Shown: positions 49,359 to 57,900 of the stretch, piece by piece
Layout: every line of letters begins with the position of its first letter
How positions within the stretch are numbered: the stretch's first letter is position 1
DNA from: Deltaproteobacteria bacterium
GTDB lineage: Bacteria; Myxococcota_A; UBA9042; DTJE01
Direction of reading: 5' to 3'
Assembly (NCBI GenBank): GCA_029547805.1
Contig: JAKPOP010000001.1
Location: 62,001-126,000 of the forward strand
Length of the DNA: 64,000 nucleotides
Made by a program: the position numbers and the translations under genes
Notes under the pieces: model-generated
What the model was told of the DNA's origin: nothing
The model's input: only the letters and a program-made list of their open reading frames with translations
The model's database searches: none

Positions 49359-51767
49359 TTGGCGAGGACATCGAACGAGGATTCCTGGAACGGACCGGCG
49401 CTGCTGGCGGACGACCCGGCCAGACTGCCGCCGGCCTCTGATCGGCCCCACGAGGGGTGGGTCCGGGCCGGGGTGCTGCTGGGGGCCCTGGCGGTGCTGG
49501 TCACCTTTGCGGGGTCCTTCGGCCTGTGGGACTGCTGGGAGACCCACTACGGCGAGGTCGCCCGGTACATGCACGAGATGGGGGACCTTCTGTCGCCCTG
49601 GTGGGGGTACAAGGACCAGATCGGGACCGAGGCGAAGACCGGCGAGTGGTTCTTCAGCAAGCCGATCCTGATCATGTACGGGGAGATCCTGTTCTTCAAG
49701 CTGATCGGGGTGGGGGAGTGGGCCGTGCGGCTCCCGTGGGCCCTGCTGGGGAGCCTGGGGGTCTTCTTCACCTATGTGACGTTCTCGCGGATCTTCGGCC
49801 GGCGGACGGGCCTGATCGCCGCCGGGATGCTGCTGACGACGCCGCTGTACTTCTTCCTGTCCCGGCAGGCGGTCACGGACATGCCCTTCGTCGGGACGAT
49901 GACGATCGGGCTGCTCTTCTTCCTCAACGCGTACCTGGGGCCGCGGTTCCAGGCCTCGAACCGGGCCTTCCTGGGGTGGCTGCTGCTGGCGGTGGGGTGG
50001 TTCCTGCTGCTGGCGGTGCCGCAGTTCATCATCATCGGGCTGGACCTGGAGCCCGAGGGGGCCTACGAGCGCTTCGGACCTGTGATGCGGGCCTGGATCC
50101 TGGTGCAGAAGACCGGCTGGGTCCACACGGCCCTCTACTTTGTGGCGACGGGGGTGCTGCTGGCCCTGATCGGGGTGCCGCTGTACCGGGAGTGGAAGGC
50201 GGGGACGCTCTTCACGGAGGCGTCGAAGGACCGGTGGCTGCGCCGGGCGGCGCTGTGGACGGCCTACGTGTTCCTGGGCCTGGCGACGCTGGGCAAGGGG
50301 CTGCTGGGATTCATGCTGCCGGGGGCCCTGCTGGCCCTCTACCTGCTGCTCACGGGGGAGTGGAAGGCCCTGAAGCGGATGGAGATCCTCCGGGGCGTGC
50401 TGATGCTCTGCCTGGTCATGCTCCCCTGGTACCTGGGGATGTTCGCGAAGCACGGCAACGCCTTCTACACGCGGTTTCTGGTTCACGACCACTTCAACCG
50501 CCTGGGGGCCGGGGTCCACCAGATCGACACGGGGACCTTCGAGCACTTCATCAAGTGGGGGGCCATCGCGGCCTTCCCCTGGGTCGGCATGCTGCCGCTG
50601 GTGCTGCGGGACCTGACCCGGCTGCGGCTGCGGGACGGGTCCCCCCGGTCCCGGATGCGGCTGTTCCTGCTGATCTGGTCCTTCTTCTCCTACGTGCTGT
50701 TCACGCTGTCGGCGACGAAGTTCCACCACTACATCTTCCCGGCGGTCCCGCCCTTCGTATTGCTGGCGGCCCTGTCGGTGGAGGAGGTGCTGGGGGACCG
50801 GGGCTGGTCGTCGCGGCTGGCGCTGGTGGCCGGGGCGGCGCTGGTGGTGGCGGTGGGCTACACGATCGCGACGGAGCCGCAGTCGTTCCGCAACATGTTC
50901 ACGTACAAGTACGACCGGCCCTGGCCGGACCACCCGCCGACGGACGAGACGGCCCCGGTGGCGGCGGGGTCCCAGAAGACCTGGGCGGACTCGACGTTCT
51001 ACCGGAAGACGAACCCGGTGATCCGGTCGCTGCTGCAGGTGGAGGCGCTGCAGTACGACCGGTTCGTGCCGGTGGTGGTGGGGCTGGCGACGGTGCTGAT
51101 GATCGCGATGGCGTTCGGGAATGACCGGCTGCGGCGGTGGTTCCTGCGGGGGCTCTGGGGGGTGGGGCTGGCGCTGTTGCTGTGGTGCCTGAACTGGTAC
51201 ATGCCGATGCTGTCGCCGTCCTGGTCGGTGAAGTACCTGTTCGACGACTACTTCGACCGCTGCGATCCGGCGCCCCAGGAGGAGTGGGTCCGGGAGGCCT
51301 ACACGCCGATCCTGACCCGGCTGGGGCTGGGCTTCATCCCGGAGGCGCTGGGGTCCCATGGGAAGCGGGTCTGCAGGGAGGACGTGATCGCGTGGTTGAT
51401 CACGTGGCGGGGGGAGACCTACTACACGCAGAGCGAGATCAAGCCGCTCATGAAGGCGACGCAACTGGCGCCCTATCTGGAGACTCTCTACCCGGGGGGA
51501 CCGATCTACGCGATGACGCAGGCGGGACGTGGGTCGGGGCTGGAGTCGGCCCTGAACCGGGAGACGGAGACGCTGAAGAAGAAGGGCGTGGGGAAGTTGA
51601 TGGGCATCCGCCGCTGGAAGGTGGAGATGCTCCACGAGGAGTCGGCCTACTTCAGCCTGGTGGTGGCGAAGCCGGTGCTGGAGGAGGAGGGGGCCGACGA
51701 GGGGTCCGCGGCTGCTCCGGCGGCGGACCAGGACGAGACGCCCGACGTGCCGCCGGCAGGGATGTGA
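49359..51767 (+). CDS. ArnT/PMT-family (GT39-like) membrane glycosyltransferase
   Basis: 802 residues. Roughly a dozen membrane helices after an N-terminal cytoplasmic segment. The first loop carries WDCWETHYGEVARYMHEMGD, the family's catalytic Asp/Glu region. The C-terminal part includes further helices and a soluble domain of about 180 residues, with an acidic end. Such enzymes transfer a sugar from a polyprenyl-phosphate donor to lipid A, protein or other acceptors in the periplasm. It uses a TTG start (49359) with GGAGG five bases upstream. The acceptor is unknown. Confidence 0.82.
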   Translation: MARTSNEDSWNGPALLADDPARLPPASDRPHEGWVRAGVLLGALAVLVTFAGSFGLWDCWETHYGEVARYMHEMGDLLSPWWGYKDQIGTEAKTGEWFFSKPILIMYGEILFFKLIGVGEWAVRLPWALLGSLGVFFTYVTFSRIFGRRTGLIAAGMLLTTPLYFFLSRQAVTDMPFVGTMTIGLLFFLNAYLGPRFQASNRAFLGWLLLAVGWFLLLAVPQFIIIGLDLEPEGAYERFGPVMRAWILVQKTGWVHTALYFVATGVLLALIGVPLYREWKAGTLFTEASKDRWLRRAALWTAYVFLGLATLGKGLLGFMLPGALLALYLLLTGEWKALKRMEILRGVLMLCLVMLPWYLGMFAKHGNAFYTRFLVHDHFNRLGAGVHQIDTGTFEHFIKWGAIAAFPWVGMLPLVLRDLTRLRLRDGSPRSRMRLFLLIWSFFSYVLFTLSATKFHHYIFPAVPPFVLLAALSVEEVLGDRGWSSRLALVAGAALVVAVGYTIATEPQSFRNMFTYKYDRPWPDHPPTDETAPVAAGSQKTWADSTFYRKTNPVIRSLLQVEALQYDRFVPVVVGLATVLMIAMAFGNDRLRRWFLRGLWGVGLALLLWCLNWYMPMLSPSWSVKYLFDDYFDRCDPAPQEEWVREAYTPILTRLGLGFIPEALGSHGKRVCREDVIAWLITWRGETYYTQSEIKPLMKATQLAPYLETLYPGGPIYAMTQAGRGSGLESALNRETETLKKKGVGKLMGIRRWKVEMLHEESAYFSLVVAKPVLEEEGADEGSAAAPAADQDETPDVPPAGM

Positions 51768-51824
51768 TCGGGGCTCCCGGCAGGGACCCGGGGCCGGGGA
51801 ACATGGTGAGGCCGCGGGGCGCGG

Positions 51825-52262
51825 TCAGCGGACATCCAGCAGTTCGACTTCGAAGACCAGCGTGGCATTGGGCGGGATGACGCCGCCCGCCCCCCGGGCG
51901 CCGTAGCCCAGGTTCGGGGGGATGGTCAGTTTGCGCTTGCCGCCGACCCGCATCGTGGCGAGGCCCTCGTCCCAGCCCTTGATGACCTGGCCCTGGCCCA
52001 GGACGAACTGGAAGGGCTGGTTGCGGTCCAGGGAGGAGTCGAACTTTCGCCCGTCGGTGAGCCAGCCGGTGTAGTGGACGACAACGGTCTGACCGGGGGC
52101 GGGCTGGGCGCCGGTGCCGACGACGAGGTCCTGGTACTGGAGTCCGGAGGGGGTGGTCTGCACGGCGTTCTCCTGGGGTTTCGAGGGGATGGTCTCGGGG
52201 GCGGCGCCCTTGCATCCGGCGAGGATCAGGGCGGCGGCGACCCAGAACGGTGCGATCCGCAT
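51825..52262 (-). CDS. FKBP-type peptidyl-prolyl isomerase lipoprotein
   Basis: 145 residues. Lipobox ILAGC (Cys17), then an FKBP domain with [44 protein letters not shown] and a [22 protein letters not shown] end, with all binding-pocket residues in place. It folds exported proteins at the outer or inner membrane. Start at 52262 (ATG, GGAG upstream); a GTG six bases further up would be less well placed. Confidence 0.9.
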   Translation of the reverse strand: MRIAPFWVAAALILAGCKGAAPETIPSKPQENAVQTTPSGLQYQDLVVGTGAQPAPGQTVVVHYTGWLTDGRKFDSSLDRNQPFQFVLGQGQVIKGWDEGLATMRVGGKRKLTIPPNLGYGARGAGGVIPPNATLVFEVELLDVR

Positions 52263-52386
52263 GGGCACGCTCCGTGGAAGTCCCCGGTAGGCTGCCCTGG
52301 GTGGGATCGCAAGTCAAGGTGTGGGGGCGATGGATCGGGGCGCTGGGTGGCGGGGGGCCCGGGGGCCGGTCCTCCGGACACAACGT

Positions 52387-52413
52387 CGCCCCGGGGGCGC
52401 TGCCCCCGGGGCG
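52387..52413. repeat. GC-rich perfect inverted repeat, 12-bp stem
   Basis: CGCCCCGGGGGC (52387-52398), loop GCT, GCCCCCGGGGCG (52402-52413). Very stable if transcribed; no T-run follows, so it is not a classical terminator. Confidence 0.7.
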
Positions 52414-52538
52414 CGTCTGCGACCTCGGCGCGCGCGAGGGCATGGATGGCCCCCGCAAGGTCGCGCGCGCCTGCGGAGCGTCCTCCGGGCCCGGCCCCCG
52501 GTCCCCCCGAGGGAGGTGGTCGCTTGCAAGGGCCGGCC

Positions 52539-52577
52539 ATGCCCCCTGTCTATCGGGCGTGCCACTGGCACGTCCTC
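52539..52577 (-). repeat. hairpin repeat element, copy 1
   Basis: On the minus strand: GAGGACGTGCC-AGT-GGCACGCCCGATAG, then a G-rich tail GGGGGCAT. The same pattern recurs at 53018 and 53234. Confidence 0.7.
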
Positions 52578-52726
52578 TCGTGCTCGCTCCCTCCGGTCGC
52601 TGCGCGCGAAGACGGGGCCTCGCCTGAAACGACTCGTGGCACTGATACCTCGTCCCTACGGGAACCTCGTCCGTGGTCATGGGGTCTTCGCCAATCGCAA
52701 AAGGTTCCGGACCCTCGCCCGACCAC

Positions 52727-52749
52727 GCGACGGTCCACCGGACCGTCGC
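52727..52749. repeat. perfect inverted repeat, 10-bp stem
   Basis: GCGACGGTCC (52727-52736), loop ACC, GGACCGTCGC (52740-52749). Confidence 0.65.
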
Positions 52750-53017
52750 TTCCGGTCCTTGTCTCGCGCTGCTCGACTCCGACCGGGGTCGGGGCCCCAC
52801 CCAAGCCCACACCAAGGGTCTCCGTCGAGGTTGCGAGCGACTTTGGGATCGCCAAAGCCGTTCCCAAAGACCCCCGGGGGTGACCCCCGTCCGACTGCGA
52901 CGGCGATCCCGGACCCACCGCCTCGACGATATCGCTTTACCTGGGCTCAACTCCTCCGGCTGGTGCTGGACAGGGGCCATATCTCCAAAAATCCCGAGCG
53001 AAGCGACGGGATGAGGG

Positions 53018-53056
53018 GAGGACGTGACCAACGTCACGTCCGATAGATGGGGGATG
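53018..53056 (+). repeat. hairpin repeat element, copy 2
   Basis: GAGGACGTGAC-CAAC-GTCACGTCCGATAG followed by ATGGGGGAT. A nine-base perfect stem (53020-53041). A further ATCCCG/CGGGAT hairpin (52991-53012) precedes it. It sits just outside the left end of the IS3-like element. Confidence 0.75.
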
Positions 53057-53103
53057 CGTTGAAATGCCCGTGACCTGCACCCGGTTTCCTTGGACACAAT
53101 CTT

Positions 53104-53117
53104 GGGGTCATGACCCC
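53104..53117. repeat. 14-base perfect palindrome at the OrfA start
   Basis: GGGGTCATGACCCC, which contains the first ATG of the OrfA frame (53110). Could be an operator or structure limiting transposase translation. Confidence 0.5.
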
Positions 53118-53640
53118 GAGGGAGGAGGTTCAAGGAGATGAGAAAGATGACGAGGGACGAGGGGATGGAGGACCAGGGCAATCAGCCGGGGGAAACGGAG
53201 GGGGGGCCCTGGCTCCCTGCACGGAGTGCAGGGGAGGACGTGCCGGTGGCACGTCCGATAGCCGGGGGCGTCGCCCGATTGGAGTTGCCCCCGGCGGCGC
53301 GGCCGCGAGGAACGGGGCGGTCGGACCACTGGAGTCAGGGCAGCGATGGACGGCGACTCGGAAGCGGGAGGTCGTGATTCGGATGCTTCGGGGCGAGTCG
53401 ATCGAGGCGCTATCGCGGGAGCTGTCGGTCGAGAGCGACCGGCTCCAGGAGTGGTACGACCGGGCAATGGCGAGCCTGGAGACGGGACTGAAGGAACGGG
53501 GTGGCGGGGACCCGCTGGAGCTGCAACTCAAACGTGCGCAGGCGATTGTGGGGGAGTTGACGATGATGAACGAGCTGTACCAGGAACGACTCCGGCGGGT
53601 CGAACAACGCCCTTTCGACCCGAGGAGGTCGCGACGATGA
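53110..53640 (+). pseudogene. IS3-family OrfA (helix-turn-helix subunit), probably disrupted
   Basis: The C-terminal 100 residues are convincing: RKREVVIRMLRGESIEALSRELSV (a helix-turn-helix) followed by a leucine-zipper-like stretch ending ELTMMNELYQERL. The first 75 residues are Gly/Arg-rich and carry hairpin repeat copy 3 in the DNA, and the better-looking N-terminus (MRKMTRDEGMEDQGNQPGE, starting at 53138 after a good GGAGG) lies in another frame that stops at 53377. An inserted repeat that shifted the frame would explain this. OrfA normally binds the IS ends and joins OrfB by frameshifting. Confidence 0.55.
53234..53271 (+). repeat. hairpin repeat element, copy 3 (inside the IS)
   Basis: GAGGACGTGCC-GGT-GGCACGTCCGATAG followed by CCGGGGGCGT. 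A nine-base perfect stem (53236-53256). A separate CCCTGCAC/GTGCAGGG hairpin (53214-53232) precedes it, so the element may be a double hairpin. Confidence 0.75.
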
Positions 53641-54534
53641 CAGTCGCGACCTCGCCCGCGGTGAAGCGCCGGTACGGCGTGGAACGGGTCTGCGCGGCCT
53701 TCGATGTGCCGTGGTCTACCTTTTACGCCTGGCGGGGAAATGAGACCCAGGAGCAGCCACCGACGCCTGCGGGGAAGCGTGGTCCGAAGCCCAGGTTGAC
53801 CGACGCGGAGCTGCTGGTCGCGATCCGCGAGGACCTGGCGTCGTCGCCGTTCGAGGGGGAGGGTCATCGCAAGGTCTGGACGCGACTGCGCGTGCTGAGC
53901 GAGATCCGCGTCGCTCGCAAGCGGGTCCTGCGCGTCATGCGCGAGAACCACCTGCTGTCGCCGCACCGCGTGCGCCAGGGTGCGGCGAAGCAGCACGACG
54001 GGCACATCCTGACCGACGCGCCGAACGTGATGTGGGGCACGGACGGGACGCGCGTCTTCACGGTCGACGACGGTTGGGTCTTGGTCTTCGCGGTCGTCGA
54101 GCACTGGAACGCCGAATGCCTGGGCTGGCAGGTCTGCAAGGTGGGCGACCGCTTCAACGCGCTCCAGCCCGTCGGCATGGCCGTCCAGGAGGTCTTCGGG
54201 GCCGTCTGCCGCGACATCGCTCGCGGCATCGCGTTGCGGATGAACTACGGCACCCAGTACCTGTCCGACCACTTCCTGAACCCGATCCGCTTCTGGGGCC
54301 TCGCCGCGTCCTTCGCCTTCATCGAGGAGCCGAGAGACCAATGGCGTCGCGGAGCGATTCAACCGGACCCTCAAGGAGCAGGCCATCCACGGTCGCGTCT
54401 TCCAGAATATCGAGGAGGTGCGCCAGGCAGTGCGCGCCTTCGTGGAGGTCTACAACGAGCACTGGCGCGTCGAGAAACTCGGCTTCAGAAGTCCCGCCCA
54501 GATGCGCCGGGACTGGTTCCAGGAGGTCGCATGA
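53637..54534 (+). pseudogene. IS3-family OrfB transposase (rve-type DDE), frameshifted
   Basis: The frame opens with an HTH_21-like region, then the integrase core. The first catalytic Asp is present (WGTDGT). The second, normally in a D-x-G-T-Q-Y motif, is Asn (MNYGTQY). Near 54333 an extra base in the EEP motif shifts the frame; in the next frame it resumes as ETNGVAERFNRTLKEQAIHG and runs to 54534 with the catalytic Glu. Both changes suggest a dead copy. Confidence 0.8.
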
Positions 54535-54639
54535 TGGCATCCGTCCGCACCCGGACCTCCCCAACGGAAAGGGCGACGACGCCATCATGGACTCGCCGGC
54601 GTCGTCAGGTACCGTGTCCAGGGAACCGGGTGCGGTACA

Positions 54640-54940
54640 CGCCATTGGAGACCGGCTGCAGGCAGGGCTGGCCGACGGCGGGGACCTCGTGCTCGCAGTT
54701 CGGGCCGACGGCTCGGGTCTCCATGGCTTCCCCCTCGTCGACACAGGGTAGCGCATCGGCCGGAGCGCCGGGAAACTGCCGGAGGGGGCAGATCGTGGCT
54801 GGTCGCGGATCTGCCGGTTCGCATTTGCTGTTCGGGTTGGCCCTTGTCGGGCTTGGAGATGCGGCTCGGAGACCTTTCGGCAGGTGGCCACCAGGCACCG
54901 GCGGATGAGGTTTTCACGGCCGACGGTCGGTGCCGCAGCC
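54640..54940. other. gap between the IS and the RHS gene
   Basis: About 300 bases directly downstream of the RHS gene stop. Short minus-strand frames (for example 54605-54898, 97 codons) lack a Shine-Dalgarno, recognisable domain or normal composition. I see no supported immunity gene here. Confidence 0.4.
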
Positions 54941-57900
54941 CTACCAGGCGACGTCAGCGTGGCCGTAGTTGACACCGGCAGTCAGTTCTTCGCCGACCTC
55001 CGCACCGACGGAGACGTTGATTGCAAAACCGCTCCAGCCGATCTGGCCGGTCACCGGGTCGTAGGACACCGAGAGGGTGACCCCCAGTCGACCGAGCAGC
55101 CCGCCGCTGGCAGTCAGCCCGACCGAGTCACCGCCAAAGTCCTCGACATGACCGAAGGGGGAGAAGGTGAACGAGCCGGCAGCGGAGATCCCCGCACCCT
55201 CGCCCACCAGTCCGCTCCACGAATCGGCGGTATAGCCGTAGATGCCGCTGCAGCCTGGGCGGCTGGATGTGCCGATCAACACGCCGGATTCGACCGAGGT
55301 GCTGCCGCCCATGCCGCCCACGACCGAAGAGCCGGTCTGTCCGCCGACGGAGACGTAGATCAGGCCGAAGGGATCCACCGCCGTGAGCGGATCGTTGCCG
55401 GCGTAGCGATAGAGGTTGGGTTCCGCGGGCCGGGGGCCGAGGGGATCGGGATCGATGAAGCGGCCCGTACCGGGATCATAGAAGCGGGCGCGCAGGTCGA
55501 CCAGCCCGAGCCGCGGCTCCACCGGCCGACCGGTCCAGCCGAAGGGTTCCACCGGTTCTCCCTCGCTGGCCAGCAGGTTGCCGAAGGCGTCCCAGGCCGC
55601 CCGCCCACGGACCGCGCCATCCGGTCCGGTGACCAGCCGGATCGAGCCAATCAGGTCGGCGTGCAGGCTGCGGGGACCGTCGTTCCCCAGCACGAGCAGC
55701 GGCCGGTCCGTACCGGGTCCGTGCACGAAGCGACGTTGCACCTCGTTGTTCGCGCCAAGTTCGGCCACCAGGTTGAAGCCGTCGTAGAGATAGCGTACGG
55801 TGGTCGCACCGTCACGGCGGGCCACCCGCCGGCCGAGCAGATCATAGACGTAGTTGACGGGTTCGGCCGTTGGGCTCGTGAGCGCAACCAGTCGCCCCTG
55901 CGCGTCGTGCTCCAGGCTGATCCATCCGTCGGTGGTCTGGCGGGCGATGGCCCGGCCAGCCGCGTCCCGCTGCCAGTTGCCCTCGTCGTCAGCCAGCAAG
56001 CGATTGGCGTCCGAATACCGGTAGGTCGTCGAGCGGTGCGAGCCAATGCGGTTTCCGGCCGCGTCATAGGCGTACCACTCGACGGGCAGCTGTGAGCCCT
56101 CGGGCGGAGTGACGCCAGTCAGCACGCCGGCTGCATCGTGTGTGAAGCGATGTTCACCCAGATCGTCGCTTCGGCTGACCAGCAGGTCCCCGTCATCCCA
56201 GCCGTATTCGAGGGCGAGCAGGCTCGCACCGACCGAGTTCTCGTGGCGGATCGTCAGCGGCCGACCAGCCGGATCATAGGTCCGGCGGTCCCAACTGCCG
56301 TCCGGGTAGTGCGTGGACGTCGACCGGCCGGCAGCGTCGTAGCCCAGCTCGATCCGCAGCCCGTCGACGACGATCGCCGTCATCCGCCCGTGCAGGTCAC
56401 GTTCCCAGTTCACCACTCCCGCCGAGCCCCTCCGGGCGAGTGGACGATCCGCAAGGTCCCAGCTGTACTCGACGCGGTCGTCCAGCCCGACTGCCGGCTC
56501 GACTGTGCGCAGGGAGGCCAGTCGCCCGGCCACGTCATATGAATACTCGATGCGTCGATCGTCCTGGACGATTTGAGCGATTCGTCCGTCCGCACCGTAG
56601 GCGTAGCGGGTCTCCGTCCCATCGCTGGTCCGCCGGGCGACCCGCCGCCCGTTGTCGTCGATGTCGTAGACAGTGACCTGGCGGTCCGCTGTGACCACTT
56701 GGATGAGCCGTCCCTCCTCGTCACGCTGCAGGCTCACCCGCGCTCCGTCGGGATCCACGCGGCCCACCCGACGGTGCAGCGCGTCGTACTCGAAGGTCGT
56801 CCGCCCGTTCCCCGGGTCGACGATCGCCACGATCACCGACTCGGGTACGCTGGATGTTGGATCGTCAGTGCCGCCCGCGGGCTGCCATTCCAGACGGGTG
56901 GAACGCCCGAGGGGGTCCTCCAGCGCGATCAAGCGGTTCATCGAATCGTGCAGCTGTCGCATCGTCCGGCCAGCAGGGTCGGTCAGGCTCTCGAGGTTTC
57001 CCCATTGGTCGTATGCCAGCTGCCAGCGGCGCCCGAGAGGATCGACCTGGGCGATCAGCGTACCGTTGGCATCCCGCTCGTAGTACGTCGTTGCGCCGCT
57101 TGGATCCTGGGCGGAGCGGACCAGCCCATGGGCGTCGTAAGTCCACCGCCACAGGCCGCCCGTCTCGTCCTGCACAGTCAGCGGATTTCCGTGTTCATCG
57201 TACTCGATGGTCACCTCGCCCCCCAGGGGGTCGACGGTGCGCGTCAGGAGGGACCACTCGCCGCCGTACTCGAACAGGCGCTCGGCACCGGTGGCCTCGT
57301 CGTACTGGCGGACGACATGCCCCTGGGCGTCGTAGTCGTAGCGGACCACCCTTCCCGATGGGTAGATCTCGGCGCGCAGCCTGTCGGATGCGTCCCGCAC
57401 GCTGCGCGCCTCGAGGCCGTCGGCCCACCGGAAGAGAGTCCGGGTGCCGAAGCGGTTGACCTGGGTCTCGACGCGACGCCCGCTGGCGTCGATGAAGGAC
57501 TCCTCTTGTTCGGCGCTAGGGAAGGGTTCGGCCCGGTTCTCTGCCGTGCCGCTGCCCGCGGGCAGGTCGGAGAGGGTCGCGCTACCTGCTCGTGAGGCGT
57601 AGCGGCGGACCGAGCCATCGGCGCGTATGACCTGGCGGACGTCGCCTGCGGGGCCGTACTGGTAGCCGGTCGACTGTCCGGAGGCGTCGGTCTGCTCCAC
57701 CAGTCGGTGATGTGCGTCATAGCGGAAGCTCCGGGTGGTACCGTCGGGGTTCTCGATCTCCACCAGGTTGCCCGCGGCGTCGATCGTGAACCGCGTGGTG
57801 CGTCCGGTGGGGTCATGGATCGCGTCCAGTCGCCCGGCGGTCCAGTCGAACGTCGTGGTCTGCCCGACCGGGTCGGTCAGTCCGTGCAGCCGCCGCGCGT

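Larger units (their letters stand above)
52263..53070. other. non-coding island rich in hairpins
   Basis: No credible gene: open frames here are Arg/Pro-rich artefacts with no conserved motifs. It holds a 12-base GC stem (52387-52413), a 10-base stem (52727-52749), and two copies of a repeated hairpin element (52539-52577 and 53018-53056). The segment from 52600 to 53070 is less GC-rich than the neighbouring genes, with runs such as CAAAAAT near 52987. Confidence 0.6.
53071..54639 (+). mobile_element. IS3-family insertion sequence, inactive
   Basis: About 1,569 bases bounded by imperfect terminal repeats: left end TGACCTGCACCCGGTTTCC (53071 onward) and right end, on the other strand, TGTACCGCACCCGGTTCCC (from 54639 inward), both leading into a GGACAC block. 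Inside are an OrfA-like frame and an OrfB transposase overlapping by ATGA. The transposase is broken by a frameshift and a changed catalytic residue. No clear target-site duplication is seen. Confidence 0.75.

Noticed and set aside
52321-53046. 241-codon plus-strand frame in the island
   Set aside because: Arg/Pro-rich, no start signal, no motif, and spans several perfect hairpins.
54605-54898. 97-codon frame downstream of the RHS gene as an immunity protein
   Set aside because: No Shine-Dalgarno, no recognised fold, and it runs into the right terminal repeat of the IS.
53360-54908. Intact 520-codon transposase
   Set aside because: The 3' half past 54333 is out of frame relative to the DDE family; the conserved sequence continues in the next frame to 54534.
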